From positions 248,001-312,000 of the forward strand of contig NZ_JAFMYU010000001.1 in NCBI RefSeq assembly GCF_017353255.1: DNA of 64,000 bases, in the 5' to 3' direction. Every line of letters begins with the position of its first letter. The first letter of the stretch is position 1. The notes beneath the pieces are model-generated. The model made no database searches. It was not told where the DNA came from and saw nothing but the letters and a program-made list of their open reading frames with translations. The position numbers and the translations under genes were made by a program. Shown piece by piece: positions 41,987 through 51,015 of this stretch. The stretch is from Fibrella aquatilis. Lineage in GTDB: Bacteria; Bacteroidota; Bacteroidia; Cytophagales; Spirosomataceae.

Positions 41987-43381
41987 ATGATTAAATACAC
42001 CCTCGGCTTTGCCTTCGCGGCAGTGGCCGTACTGAGTACCTCGTTCATCGAAAAAAAGCCCGTCGAACAGCCCGCCCGTACCAACTACACGACCTACTGC
42101 GCCTCGTGCCACGGCGAAAAAGTAGAGGCGTTCGTAGACCGTAAGTGGAAACACGGCAACGAAAAAGCCAACCTGGTAGCCAGCATCGCCGGTGGCTACC
42201 CCGACCTGGGTATGCCCACCTGGAAGGGCGTTTTGACCGACAAGGAAATCGACGATATGGCCAACCTGATTGGGGAGAGCCTGAAAAACGTGGAGCAGTA
42301 TGCCTTCGCCAATAAGCCTACGTCCAACGTATTCACCTCTGAAAATCAGAACGTTAAGCTCGATACGATAGCCGCGGGCATGGAGTCGCCCTGGGGGTTG
42401 GCGTTCTTACCCGGTGGAGATCTGCTCGTTACTGACCGTAACGGGTCAATCTACCGGGTCGACAGCAAGCACCAGAAAACAGCCGTAACGGGCGGTCCAA
42501 CGGTGGTTTATGAAGGGCAGGGTGGCCTGCTCGACGTGGCGCTCCATCCCGATTTTGCTAAAAACAACTTTGTTTACTTTTCGTATTCAGCAGGCAAAAC
42601 GGAAGGCGATCAGAAGCTGACTACTACGGCCGTGATGCGGGCCAAATTGACGGGCACCACGCTGAGCGATCAGAAAGTCATCTTCGAGGCCCTGCCTTAC
42701 TCGAAAACGCGCCACCACTACGGATCACGGCTGGCGTTCGATAATAAAGGCTACCTGTTTGTGTCGGTAGGGGAGCGGGGTAATGAAAAAGAAAACCCGC
42801 AGGACCTAAGCCGTGATCTGGGCAAAATTCACCGGATGTATGACGATGGCCGCGTGCCCGAAGACAACCCCTTTGTGAAGACCCCCGGTGCCCGCCCCAC
42901 GATCTATTCCTACGGCCACCGCAACCCGCAGGGCATGTACAAAAACCCCGTCACGGGCGAAATATGGGCCAATGAACACGGGCCACGCGGCGGCGATGAG
43001 TTGAACCTGATCAAAAAAGGGGCTAATTACGGCTGGCCCGTGATCTCGTATGGCATTAATTACGACGGCAAACCCATCACCGCCCTCAGCGCGAAAGAGG
43101 GTATGGAGCAGCCCGTGACCTACTGGATTCCGTCTATTGCTCCATCGGGTATTGCTTATGTGGATGGTACAAAATACCCCGCCTGGAAAGGTAATGTGAT
43201 GGTCGGGTCGCTGCGGTTTCAGTACCTCAACCGCTGCGTGATGGAAGGCAATGAGGTGGTGAAGCAGGAGCAACTGCTGAAAAACATCGGCCGGGTCCGC
43301 AACATCAAAACCGGCCCCGACGGCTACCTCTACGTCTCCGTCGAATCGCCGGGTTTCGTGTATCGGTTGCAGCCGATGTAA
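41987..43381 (+). CDS. Cytochrome c domain fused to PQQ-type sugar dehydrogenase
   Basis: A 464-residue exported protein. The signal-like segment (1-20) is followed by a small class I cytochrome c (CASCHG near residue 38, axial Met in LGMPTW near 70), then a six-bladed soluble-glucose-dehydrogenase-like propeller from about 118 (MESPWGLAFLPGGDLLVTDR, YSYGHRNPQGM, NEHGPRGGDELN). It would oxidise a sugar or alcohol in the periplasm and pass electrons to its own haem. PQQ genes are not nearby. Confidence 0.88.
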   Translation: MIKYTLGFAFAAVAVLSTSFIEKKPVEQPARTNYTTYCASCHGEKVEAFVDRKWKHGNEKANLVASIAGGYPDLGMPTWKGVLTDKEIDDMANLIGESLKNVEQYAFANKPTSNVFTSENQNVKLDTIAAGMESPWGLAFLPGGDLLVTDRNGSIYRVDSKHQKTAVTGGPTVVYEGQGGLLDVALHPDFAKNNFVYFSYSAGKTEGDQKLTTTAVMRAKLTGTTLSDQKVIFEALPYSKTRHHYGSRLAFDNKGYLFVSVGERGNEKENPQDLSRDLGKIHRMYDDGRVPEDNPFVKTPGARPTIYSYGHRNPQGMYKNPVTGEIWANEHGPRGGDELNLIKKGANYGWPVISYGINYDGKPITALSAKEGMEQPVTYWIPSIAPSGIAYVDGTKYPAWKGNVMVGSLRFQYLNRCVMEGNEVVKQEQLLKNIGRVRNIKTGPDGYLYVSVESPGFVYRLQPM

Positions 43382-43397
43382 TAGTGGTGAGTGGTGA

Positions 43398-43524
43398 GTG
43401 GTGAGTGGTGAGTGATGAGCGGTCCGCCGCCGCGGTGCTGAGTTTGCTTCCGCAAGAGCAATACGCTGGCGGAAGCAAACTCAGCACCGCGGCGGCGGAC
43501 CGCTCATCACTTACCACTCACCAC
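43398..43524. repeat. 56-bp inverted repeat, class A core
   Basis: The arms 43398-43453 and 43469-43524 match at 55 of 56. Outer words are gtggtgagtg, then a GC-rich ggtccgccgccgcgg segment, then tttgcttccgc. It is the longest arm in the window. Loop 15 nt. Confidence 0.93.
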
Positions 43525-43540
43525 TTATCATTCCCTTCCT

Positions 43541-43548
43541 TAATTTTG
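43541..43548 (+). promoter_or_regulatory. Possible -7 box of the aconitase promoter
   Basis: TAATTTTG fits TANNTTTG and would give a leader of about 70 bases before the ATG at 43627. The region where a -33 element would lie is occupied by the inverted repeat. Confidence 0.35.
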
Positions 43549-43626
43549 GGCCTGTGAACCAGCACCCGTGATGGTGGGTTGTTTTTGTAGCGAATCCTTT
43601 TTTTCACCCGTTAATAGTTTAGCAGA

Positions 43627-45891
43627 ATGGCTTTTGATGTAGACATGATTCAGCGCGTGTACGCGAACCTCGGTGAGCGCGTTCGTGCCGCCCGGCAGGT
43701 AGTTGGTCGCCCGCTGACGTTGTCAGAGAAAATTTTATATACGCACCTCTCCGGCGGTACCGCCACGGAGTCGTTCGAGCGGGGCAAAGCTTATGTCGAT
43801 TTCGCCCCTGACCGCGTAGCCATGCAGGACGCCACCGCCCAAATGGCCCTGTTGCAGTTCATGCAGGCCGGTCGCCCGAAAGTTGCTGTACCCTCAACAG
43901 TGCACTGCGATCACCTGATTCAGGCAGAAACGGGTGCCGAACATGACCTATCGACCGCCAAGAGCAAAAACAAAGAGGTCTATGATTTTCTGGCCTCGGT
44001 GTCTGATAAATACGGTATTGGTTTCTGGAAGCCCGGCGCGGGGATTATTCACCAGGTGGTGATCGAAAACTACGCCTTCCCCGGCGGTATGATGATCGGT
44101 ACCGACTCGCACACGCCCAACGCGGGTGGCCTCGGTATGGTGGCCATTGGTGTGGGTGGTGCCGATGCCTGCGACGTGATGGCGGGCCTGCCCTGGGAGC
44201 TGAAAATGCCTAAACTCATTGGCGTGAAACTCACCGGCAAGCTTAGTGGCTGGGCGTCGGCCAAAGACGTGATCCTGCGTGTGGCCGGTATCCTGACCGT
44301 GAAAGGTGGTACAGGCTGCATTGTAGAATACTTCGGCGATGGTGCCGAAAGCCTCTCAGCTACCGGAAAAGGCACGATCTGCAACATGGGTGCCGAAATT
44401 GGCGCCACCACGTCGATCTTCGGATACGACGAAAAAATGGCCGACTACCTCCGCGCCACGAGCCGCGCTGAAATCGCCGACCTGGCCGACGGTGTGAAAG
44501 CCGACCTCCGTTCCGACGAGGAAGTCTACGCCGACCCCGCCACGTATTACGACCAACTGATTGAAATTGACCTCAATACGCTGGAACCCCACGTTAACGG
44601 CCCCTTCACGCCCGACCTCGCCTGGCCCCTGTCGAACTTCGCCAAAGCCGTACGCGACAACAACTGGCCCGAGAAACTGGAAGTAGGCCTGATTGGCTCA
44701 TGCACTAACTCGAGCTACGAAGACATGACCCGCTCAGCCTCTATTGCCGCGCAGGCCGCTGCCAAAAACCTGAAAGCCAAAGCCGAATTTACCGTGACGC
44801 CCGGCTCGGAACTGGTGCGGTTCACCGCCGAGCGCGACGGCATCCTGCACACCTTCGAGCAGATGGGCGGCGTGGTGCTGGCCAACGCCTGCGGACCCTG
44901 CATTGGGCAGTGGGCACGGCACATGGACGACCCTACCCGCAAGAACTCGATCATCACGTCGTTCAACCGGAACTTCGCCAAGCGGAACGACGGCAACGCC
45001 AGTACCCACGCCTTTGTGGCCTCGCCTGAAATCGTGACTGCCTTCGCCATCGCCGGCGACCTGACGTTCAACCCCATGACCGACACGCTGACCAACGAAG
45101 CCGGTGAGCAGGTGAAATTCGACGAGCCACAGGGCATCGAACAACCCGTACGCGGCTATGCCGTAGATGACGCCGGTTATCAGGCCCCCGCCGAAGATGG
45201 TTCCGCCGTGCAGATTCTGGTGTCGCCCACGTCAGACCGGCTGCAACTGCTGGCCTCATTCCCGGCTTGGGAAGGCACCGACCTGAACGGCCTGAAACTG
45301 CTGATTAAGGCCAAAGGCAAATGCACCACCGACCATATTTCGATGGCCGGTCCGTGGCTGAAATACCGTGGCCACCTCGACAACATCTCGAACAACATGC
45401 TCATTGGCGCGGTGAACTTCTATACCGAGAAAACTAACTCAGTGAAGAATCAACTCACTGGCGAATACGGCGAAGTACCGGCCGTGCAGCGGGCCTACAA
45501 AGCCGCTGGCGTGGGATCTATCGTGGTGGGCGACGAGAACTACGGCGAAGGCTCATCGCGCGAGCACGCGGCTATGGAACCCCGTTTCCTGGGCGTGCGG
45601 GCCATTTTGGTGCGGTCATTTGCCCGTATCCACGAGACCAACCTGAAAAAGCAGGGTATGTTGGCCCTTACCTTCGCTAACCCGGCAGACTACGACAAGG
45701 TGCAGGAAGACGACAGCATCGACATCAAGGGCCTGACCATCTTCGCCCCTGGTCAACCCCTGACGGTGGTGCTCCACCATGCCGACGGCAGCAGCGACGA
45801 GTTCCCCGTAAATCACACCTACAACCAAGGGCAGATTGAGTGGTTCAAAGCCGGTGCCGCCCTGAATTTGATCAAGATGCAGGTGCAGTAA
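43627..45891 (+). CDS. acn: Aconitate hydratase
   Basis: A 754-residue aconitase of the mitochondrial/AcnA-related type, converting citrate to isocitrate. The three [4Fe-4S] cysteines are in [10 protein letters not shown] and [24 protein letters not shown] and the C-terminal swivel-domain motif EGSSREHAA are present. The last about 28 codons, the stop and the downstream terminators are repeated near 46699. Confidence 0.97.
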   Translation: MAFDVDMIQRVYANLGERVRAARQVVGRPLTLSEKILYTHLSGGTATESFERGKAYVDFAPDRVAMQDATAQMALLQFMQAGRPKVAVPSTVHCDHLIQAETGAEHDLSTAKSKNKEVYDFLASVSDKYGIGFWKPGAGIIHQVVIENYAFPGGMMIGTDSHTPNAGGLGMVAIGVGGADACDVMAGLPWELKMPKLIGVKLTGKLSGWASAKDVILRVAGILTVKGGTGCIVEYFGDGAESLSATGKGTICNMGAEIGATTSIFGYDEKMADYLRATSRAEIADLADGVKADLRSDEEVYADPATYYDQLIEIDLNTLEPHVNGPFTPDLAWPLSNFAKAVRDNNWPEKLEVGLIGSCTNSSYEDMTRSASIAAQAAAKNLKAKAEFTVTPGSELVRFTAERDGILHTFEQMGGVVLANACGPCIGQWARHMDDPTRKNSIITSFNRNFAKRNDGNASTHAFVASPEIVTAFAIAGDLTFNPMTDTLTNEAGEQVKFDEPQGIEQPVRGYAVDDAGYQAPAEDGSAVQILVSPTSDRLQLLASFPAWEGTDLNGLKLLIKAKGKCTTDHISMAGPWLKYRGHLDNISNNMLIGAVNFYTEKTNSVKNQLTGEYGEVPAVQRAYKAAGVGSIVVGDENYGEGSSREHAAMEPRFLGVRAILVRSFARIHETNLKKQGMLALTFANPADYDKVQEDDSIDIKGLTIFAPGQPLTVVLHHADGSSDEFPVNHTYNQGQIEWFKAGAALNLIKMQVQ

Positions 45892-45901
45892 ACGGCAGTA
45901 G

Positions 45902-45931
45902 ACCTATAAGGTCTTCGGAGACCTTATAGGT
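45902..45931 (+). terminator. Palindrome after aconitase
   Basis: A 13-bp perfect stem acctataaggtct with a tcgg tetraloop, 10 bases after the stop. The same stem recurs in copy 2 at 46794-46823. Confidence 0.7.
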
Positions 45932-45949
45932 TGAGCTACAATAAAAAAT

Positions 45950-45983
45950 GCCCGAATTGCCGTGTGGTAGTTCGGGCGTTTTT
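45950..45983 (+). terminator. Rho-independent terminator of aconitase
   Basis: The stem gcccgaa/ttcgggc (45950-45956 with 45971-45977) is followed by a T-run. The copy at 46841-46874 keeps the stem. Confidence 0.75.
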
Positions 45984-45997
45984 GTTCTCTAAAGAGT

Positions 45998-46005
45998 TAT
46001 ATTTG
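45998..46005 (+). promoter_or_regulatory. Promoter box of the first toxin-antitoxin module
   Basis: TATATTTG lies 18 bases before the ATG at 46023. The same box is found before the second module at 46890-46897, as part of the direct repeat. Confidence 0.5.
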
Positions 46006-46022
46006 ATAAAATGCGCTTTACT

Positions 46023-46226
46023 ATGCAAAAGCAGTCAGAACTATCAGAAAAGTCTTATTTCTTCAAGAAATTGAAGACATATACCGCCGAGGAAATCATC
46101 GCAGCAGGTGGAACTACGGCTTTCGGCAAAGTGACGCATTATGACAGAGAAGCGTTGAATCGTTTGGATGGAGAACCCCTAACTGAAGAGGAGTACCAGC
46201 AGGCTATTGAGCAATTGAGCAAGTAG
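46023..46226 (+). CDS. Putative antitoxin of a PIN-type toxin-antitoxin pair
   Basis: A 67-residue protein starting MQKQSELSEKSYFFKKL with TAEEIIAAGGTTAFGK and an acidic C-terminus. I recognise no exact family, but its size and position one base before a PIN-domain gene identify it as the likely antitoxin. The DNA-binding part is not obvious. The ATG at 46023 gives a short leader from the box at 45998; the ATG at 46011 would be leaderless. Base composition is lower in G+C than aconitase. Confidence 0.65.
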   Translation: MQKQSELSEKSYFFKKLKTYTAEEIIAAGGTTAFGKVTHYDREALNRLDGEPLTEEEYQQAIEQLSK

Positions 46227-46227
46227 C

Positions 46228-46692
46228 ATGAACCTTCTTTTCGACACGAATATTGTGCTTGCCGTTGGACGTGCTGATTCGTCGTCCCGTCTATTAACTG
46301 CTCTCAACCCTACCAATGCACTAATTTATGTTTCGTTTGCTACAATAGCTGAAGCGCAATCCATTGCTTACCAGAATGGTTGGGGCCAGCGAAAGGCAAG
46401 TCTGATTGAAAACTTCTTTGCAGCGGTGCGTGTCATTGGCATTAGCGATTTATTACTTCCCGCTTATGTAGGAATTGACGCTTACAGTCAGCGCAATCAC
46501 CCTGATTATCAATCATATCCATTCGAAACGCCCCGCAACATGGGTAAAAACGATCTGTATATCAGTGCAACTGCGTCACTGCTAAACCTCAAGTTAGTTA
46601 CAACAGATCAGGATTTTGACCACTTGAATGACACATTTCTGACTCTACAAAGAATTACTCCAGAATGGCTACGCGACCGATTAAAGAGTTGA
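46228..46692 (+). CDS. PIN-domain toxin (VapC-like)
   Basis: A 154-residue PIN-domain ribonuclease. The acidic site residues are D6 (LLFDTN), E42 (IAEAQS), D109 (KNDLYISATA) and D127/D129 (TTDQDFD), all in the expected order. It would cleave RNA when not bound by the upstream protein. It starts one base after the antitoxin stop. The aconitase-tail repeat begins 6 bp after its stop. Confidence 0.82.
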   Translation: MNLLFDTNIVLAVGRADSSSRLLTALNPTNALIYVSFATIAEAQSIAYQNGWGQRKASLIENFFAAVRVIGISDLLLPAYVGIDAYSQRNHPDYQSYPFETPRNMGKNDLYISATASLLNLKLVTTDQDFDHLNDTFLTLQRITPEWLRDRLKS

Positions 46693-46698
46693 TTGTTG

Positions 46699-46903
46699 CC
46701 GTAAACCACACCTACAACCAGGGTCAAATTGAGTGGTTCAAAGCCGGTGCCGCCCTGAATTTGATCAAGATGCAGGTGCAGTAAACGGCAGTAGACCTAT
46801 AAGGTCTTCGGAGACCTTATAGGTTGAGATACAATAAAAAGCCCGAATTGCTGTATGGTGGTTCGGGCGTTTTGTTGGGCCAAACTGGTTATATTTGATT
46901 AAA
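46699..46903. repeat. Direct repeat copy 2: aconitase tail, terminators, promoter
   Basis: A copy of 45806-46011, including a non-functional duplicate of the last ~28 aconitase codons in frame with its stop (46782-46784), both terminator stems and the TATATTTG box at 46890-46897. It supplies the promoter of the second toxin-antitoxin module. Confidence 0.9.
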
Positions 46904-46915
46904 TCGAAACCAGTT

Positions 46916-47095
46916 ATGACAAAAGAAGCCGTACAAAAAGTGGTCGATACCTTACCTGACGAGGTAACTATTGACGATATCGTGGAGCGCCTGATCCTCA
47001 TTCAGAGTTTTGACGAAGGCCGAAAACAGTATGAAGCAGGCCAGTTTGTCACCCATGATGAGGTAGGTAAACGACTCGACAAGTGGCTCAAGTAA
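46916..47095 (+). CDS. Putative antitoxin of a RelE/ParE-type pair
   Basis: A 59-residue protein, MTKEAVQKVVDTLPDEVTIDDIVERL..., with a helical C-terminus (THDEVGKRLDKWLK). Short proteins with TIDDIVERLILIQSFDEG-type segments commonly precede ParE/RelE toxins in Bacteroidota. It overlaps the toxin start by 13 bp. The ATG at 46916 is chosen over a TTG at 46895 that lies inside the promoter box. Confidence 0.8.
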   Translation: MTKEAVQKVVDTLPDEVTIDDIVERLILIQSFDEGRKQYEAGQFVTHDEVGKRLDKWLK

Positions 47096-47370
47096 TCTGG
47101 ACATCCCGCGCCGCTGATGAAATCGTTGAAGTGGCCGAGTTCATTAGCGATTTTTCGATTAGCTATGCCAAACAGTTCGTCAAGCGCGCCTATGAGCGGA
47201 CAGGTCAACTAGCTAATTTTCCTGAAATGGGTCGCTTGATTCCTGAAATAGGCAAGCCTCAATACCGCGAGTTATTAGAAGGAAACTACCGAATCATGTA
47301 CGAATTACTGGACGCAGATCTGATTCTTGTCCAGCGGGTTATACATCAGGCACGTGACTTTAAACCGTAG
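47083..47370 (+). CDS. RelE/ParE family toxin
   Basis: A 95-residue RelE/ParE-fold protein: VIWTSRAADEIVEVAEFI at the start, FPEMGRLIPE in the middle and YRELLEGNYRIMYELLDADLILVQRVIHQAR at the end. It is a likely ribosome-dependent RNase or gyrase inhibitor neutralised by the preceding protein. It differs in family from the PIN toxin next door. Confidence 0.9.
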   Translation: MAQVIWTSRAADEIVEVAEFISDFSISYAKQFVKRAYERTGQLANFPEMGRLIPEIGKPQYRELLEGNYRIMYELLDADLILVQRVIHQARDFKP

Positions 47371-47386
47371 TTAATCAAAACTACAA

Positions 47387-47418
47387 AAAATGCCCTGGAT
47401 GCGCATCCAGGGCATTTT
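47387..47418. terminator. Bidirectional terminator after the toxin gene
   Basis: A perfect 16-bp dyad (aaaatgccctggatgc with its complement) with A/T runs on both sides. It serves the RelE-type and NIPSNAP genes, which converge. Confidence 0.85.
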
Positions 47419-47439
47419 ATATGAAAACAACGTACCTAA

Positions 47440-48225
47440 CTAAATCTCTGAATAGGTCGCTGGGTGCAGTAGGTAAATGTCGGCGCGGAGGTAGTTGTGG
47501 GCGTATTCGGGGAGGGCGTTTAGGGACTTCCAGGCGGGGTCGGCGCTGAAGGCTTTCCAGTGGGCGTCGCGGTCGGCTTTGGTGGCAAACGAGGTCATGT
47601 ACATCATGCTCGGCAGCTTGGCTCCGGCTCTTACCTGTCCGCAAAAAACGGTGTTGAACCCCAGCCGACTGAAAATGTCCAGTTCGCCGTTGTTAAACTG
47701 CGCTACTTTAGCTTCGTGCAGCTTTTCGGTGGCGGCTTCGTAGAGGCGCAGTTCATAGATACGGTCGGCGGCGGGGCCAGTGAGTTTAGGAGCCATCAGA
47801 CTGGGCATCCCGGCAAAGGCCTCCATCAGCACCGATTCAAAGCCTTTGTAGGCGGGCTTGTCGAAAGCGGCGTTGATGTAATCGGCCCCGGCGGTGGCGT
47901 ATTGCTTGTCTTTGGCCAGCGTCTCATTCAGGGTGGCGAACTGATCAACCGATTTAAACGGAATCAGCACGTACAGGGTTGAATCGGCCTCGGCGGGTTT
48001 GAAAACGCCTACTTTGCCAATACCGGCGCGGTGCAGGGCGGGCAGATACGCGTCTTTGAGGTAGCTATCGAGCCGGTTGCGCTGATCGCTGTTTGTCAAA
48101 TGATATACCTTCAGTTGGTAATACTCGCGCTTGGGGGCAGCAGCAAAAACTTGGGTTAAGCTGAAAAGAAAAGCCGCCATCAGGGCTAGCACATACGTTG
48201 ACTTGGTACTCCAGAATGTGGTCAT
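47440..48225 (-). CDS. NIPSNAP family exported protein
   Basis: A 261-residue protein with a signal peptide (about 1-29) and two NIPSNAP-type alpha-beta barrels: YYQLKVYHLTN near 33 and IYELRLYEAATEKLHEAKVAQF near 160. Such dimeric ferredoxin-like folds occur in monooxygenase-like and stress proteins; the bacterial role is unknown. The ATG at 48225 precedes the signal; the open frame extends further but reads through the divergent promoter region. Confidence 0.87.
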   Translation of the reverse strand: MTTFWSTKSTYVLALMAAFLFSLTQVFAAAPKREYYQLKVYHLTNSDQRNRLDSYLKDAYLPALHRAGIGKVGVFKPAEADSTLYVLIPFKSVDQFATLNETLAKDKQYATAGADYINAAFDKPAYKGFESVLMEAFAGMPSLMAPKLTGPAADRIYELRLYEAATEKLHEAKVAQFNNGELDIFSRLGFNTVFCGQVRAGAKLPSMMYMTSFATKADRDAHWKAFSADPAWKSLNALPEYAHNYLRADIYLLHPATYSEI

Positions 48226-48292
48226 ATTGGAAAATTGGTTGTGTGGAATAACAAAGCAGCGTAGGCCCGAAACCTCATTGCCTTTACACGGT

Positions 48293-48997
48293 ATGCAACA
48301 ACGCACCTTCCCCAACCACACGGCCCTATCGCAGCATACCGCCGACTACATTGCCAACCTGATCCGCCAAAAACCCGATGCCGTGCTTTGTCTGGCCTCT
48401 GGTGATACCCCCACCGAAACGTACCGAATCTTGGCCAGTATGGTCCAGTCGGGTGATCTCGACCTGAGCCGGTGCCGGTTCATTGGTCTCGACGAGTGGG
48501 TTGGCTTTGGCCCTACCGACGTGGGTAGTTGCGGCTACCTGGTGTACCGCGACCTGTTTACCCCCGCCCAAATTCGCTCCGAACAAATCACCTATTTCGA
48601 CGCTAAAGCCACTGATCTCCAGGCCGAATGCGCCCGCGTCGACGACGCCATTGCCGATTTTGGAAAGCTCGATCTGCTGCTGGTGGGCATCGGTATGAAC
48701 GGCCATATCGCTCTCAACGAGCCAGGTACGCCGTTTTCACTCCGTTGCCACGTAGTGCAACTCGCCCAGTCGACTATTGATGTGGGGCAAAAATACTTTA
48801 CCAAACCAACGCCGCTTTCGCAGGGCATCACCCTGGGCCTGCAACACCTGGCCGAAGCGCGCGACGTTATTTTGATGGCCTCCGGTCCCCGCAAAGCCGC
48901 CGTTGTGCAGCAGGCCCTCACCGGCCCCGTCACTGAACAGCTCCCTGCCAGCATTATGCAGACAATTGAGCAGGGGAAAGTATGGGTAAGTGAGTAG
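48293..48997 (+). CDS. Glucosamine-6-phosphate deaminase/6-phosphogluconolactonase-like protein
   Basis: A 234-residue protein of the NagB/PGL superfamily. Marks are LASGDTPTETYR near 33, GLDEWVGFGPTDVGSCGY near 64 (NagB-type DEW and active-site loop) and GIGMNGHIALNEPG near 128. It probably isomerises and deaminates glucosamine-6-phosphate or a related sugar phosphate. It is shorter than NagB (about 260). Its last residues (GKVWVSE) are encoded by the arm of an inverted repeat. Divergent from the NIPSNAP gene. Confidence 0.87.
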   Translation: MQQRTFPNHTALSQHTADYIANLIRQKPDAVLCLASGDTPTETYRILASMVQSGDLDLSRCRFIGLDEWVGFGPTDVGSCGYLVYRDLFTPAQIRSEQITYFDAKATDLQAECARVDDAIADFGKLDLLLVGIGMNGHIALNEPGTPFSLRCHVVQLAQSTIDVGQKYFTKPTPLSQGITLGLQHLAEARDVILMASGPRKAAVVQQALTGPVTEQLPASIMQTIEQGKVWVSE

Positions 48998-49076
48998 TGG
49001 TAAGTGCTAAGTTTGCTGCCGCCAGAGCAGTTACGCCTGCGGCAGCAAACTCAGCACTTACCACTACTCACTTACC
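48985..49076. repeat. 38-bp inverted repeat overlapping a gene end, class A core
   Basis: The arms 48985-49022 and 49039-49076 match at 37 of 38. The left arm includes the last four codons and the TAG (48995-48997) of the NagB-like gene. Outer words are ggtaagtgagtagtgg, core tttgctgccgc. Confidence 0.93.
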
Positions 49077-49082
49077 ACTTTC

Positions 49083-50264
49083 TTACAGCCCTAAGGCCGT
49101 TTTCAATGTGGTGTTGATCTGTACACCGGTGCGGGTGGTGGCGTTCTTGTAGGTAATATAGCCGAAACCTTCGTCGTACTCCCACATCGACCAGCCAATC
49201 TGGTAGGCTTCCAGAGCCTTGCGCACGTCGCCGAGGTAGGCGCAGCGGGGGGTGTTGGCTACGTAGGTTTTGTAAACGCCAAACTCGTTGCACGACACCA
49301 GCACACCGTTGGTAATAGCCCAGGTATTGATGCGTCCCAGGTCGGCCATAATTTTGGCGGCGTTCCAGTTCTCGGTGCCATAATAGAGCATCCACTGTTT
49401 GGCGGTTGCATCACCGGCCGCGTTTGCTGCCGACTGCACGTTGGTGGGTGTAGAGGGGTAGGGCAAGTTTTTGATGAACCCAAACGTTGGCGTGATCCAG
49501 TCGGCTCCCTGATGCGTAAAGACCATCGGCGAGTAATAATGAAAATTCCAGAGCACGTTTTTATTTGTTGGCGTTACGGCCAATAGTGCATCCATCGAAC
49601 TCCAGTCGGGTGCGGTAGCGATGATCACATGGTTGGGCACCACCGACCGAATGGCCGAAATCAGGCTATCCTGGGCGGTTTTATACCAGGCGGGATTTGT
49701 ACTGGCCATGTGGGGTTCGTTCATGACCTCGAAAAAGACCTGCGTATTGGGCTTCGCTTTGAAGTTAGTCGCGATGGCCCGCCAGTAGGCCTGCGCTTTG
49801 GGTAGAAAGGCCGGGTCGTTGGCCAGCTTCTGCTCAAAGTCACTATCGCCCGATGCATGGATAGGGTCGATGATGACGGCTAGACCAGCCGCCAGCAGAC
49901 CATTCACGCCCGTATTCAGGGCCGACAACGTTGCGGGTTTCAGGAGGCTGGGCGTGGCTTCCTGAAACAACTGATTCGGGCCGATAGGGATGCGCACATG
50001 CAGAAAACCCTGCGCTTTGATCTGGGCAAACGCCGTGCTCGTAAACCGCGTGGTGAACTGCGCCGGACTAGACCCCGACCCAAACCAGTTGCTTAGGTTG
50101 ATGCCTTTTTTAAGCGCGGGTATGCCGGTTGGGTACTGCGCCAGCAACGTGCCCGGTGCCCCCACCCGTGCTGATGCCTGTGGTTCGGTCTGCTGGGCGA
50201 TTTCGGGTGACTGACATTGGCTCAGGAGGATAATAGCGGCCACTGAAAGAGTGAATAAACGCAT
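49083..50264 (-). CDS. Glycoside hydrolase family 5 lipoprotein
   Basis: A 393-residue lipoprotein (LLSQC, Cys near 17) with a GH5 TIM barrel: KKGINLSNWFG near 52, HVRIPIG near 90, the acid/base Glu in EVMNEPH near 180 and the nucleophile Glu in CNEFG near 318. It cleaves beta-1,4 glucans, mannans or similar on the cell surface. No other CAZyme is adjacent. Confidence 0.92.
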   Translation of the reverse strand: MRLFTLSVAAIILLSQCQSPEIAQQTEPQASARVGAPGTLLAQYPTGIPALKKGINLSNWFGSGSSPAQFTTRFTSTAFAQIKAQGFLHVRIPIGPNQLFQEATPSLLKPATLSALNTGVNGLLAAGLAVIIDPIHASGDSDFEQKLANDPAFLPKAQAYWRAIATNFKAKPNTQVFFEVMNEPHMASTNPAWYKTAQDSLISAIRSVVPNHVIIATAPDWSSMDALLAVTPTNKNVLWNFHYYSPMVFTHQGADWITPTFGFIKNLPYPSTPTNVQSAANAAGDATAKQWMLYYGTENWNAAKIMADLGRINTWAITNGVLVSCNEFGVYKTYVANTPRCAYLGDVRKALEAYQIGWSMWEYDEGFGYITYKNATTRTGVQINTTLKTALGL

Positions 50265-50348
50265 AGAAAGTTGGTAGATTAAGTGCTGATTATTAGTTAG
50301 TTAACAATCAAACAAACATACGCAACTTTCGTCCTGAAAAGCCGCCGC

Positions 50349-50915
50349 CTAGTTGTCGCTGCTGTCCAGGATTTTCTTTTTCTCGGCCTCGTATTCCTTC
50401 TCGGTCAGCACTTTTTCATCGTAAAGCCGCTTGTTTTCGCGAAGGCGGTCAGCTTTTGATTTGGTACCGGCTGTCTGAGCAGCGGCGGGGGCCGTCAGGC
50501 TGCTCTGTGGCAGCGGCATGGCGGTGGTGGCTGGCACGACAGGCTGATCGCTGCCACTCAGGGGACGAAGTTCATAGGTGTGGTCGGGGTCGTATTTCAT
50601 CGTCCAGAGAAATGGAAACAGAAAGAAAACGCCGCCTACAATGGCCCCACCGTCGGCCCGTTCGTTGCGCACCAAGGGGACTTGTACAGGCTCAAACCCC
50701 TCTTTTTCAAACCGCAGATCGGTCACGCTGCCCACAATTTTGGTATCGCTGTATTGGTAGGGCGTCACGCCTTTATACTGCCCATTGACGAACAGTTTGG
50801 CCCCGGCGGGCTGACTGTTGATGAGCGTTGAACTGGTGCAACCAGCCAACAGCATGGTGCCCGAAAGGAGCACAGGGAGGGTCTTGCCGGAGTTCCGGAA
50901 AAAAGAAGTAATCAT
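50349..50915 (-). CDS. PEGA-domain lipoprotein with SHOCT C-terminus
   Basis: A 188-residue lipoprotein (MLLAGC, Cys near 26). A PEGA-like domain follows (INSQPAGAKLFVNGQYKGVTPY), then a short hydrophobic segment (GGVFFLFPFLW), a Pro/Ala linker and a C-terminal SHOCT helix pair (RENKRLYDEKVLTEKEYEAEKKKIL). The role is unknown; PEGA domains are surface-layer-like modules. Confidence 0.85.
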   Translation of the reverse strand: MITSFFRNSGKTLPVLLSGTMLLAGCTSSTLINSQPAGAKLFVNGQYKGVTPYQYSDTKIVGSVTDLRFEKEGFEPVQVPLVRNERADGGAIVGGVFFLFPFLWTMKYDPDHTYELRPLSGSDQPVVPATTAMPLPQSSLTAPAAAQTAGTKSKADRLRENKRLYDEKVLTEKEYEAEKKKILDSSDN

Positions 50916-51015
50916 GTTTTATACGCGTTAAGTGAACTGTCGATACACCGTTGTACGACTATATGGGTGTATAGATTACAAACGTACATAAAGGATTAGT
51001 CTATAAATCAAAAAA

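Larger units (their letters stand above)
45806..46011. repeat. Direct repeat copy 1: aconitase tail, terminators, promoter
   Basis: The segment is about 205 bp: the last ~28 codons of aconitase, two terminators (acctataaggtct stem; gcccgaa/ttcgggc) and the -7 box TATATTTG. Copy 2 follows at 46699-46903 with roughly 85-90% identity by eye. The first toxin-antitoxin module lies between the copies. Confidence 0.9.

Noticed and set aside
43381-43530. CRISPR-like array
   Set aside because: The repeated words are short, contiguous and inverted, with no spacer pattern and no cas gene in the window.
45806-46903. Insertion sequence or integron
   Set aside because: The direct repeats flank toxin-antitoxin genes only. 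No transposase, integrase or attC-like site was found.
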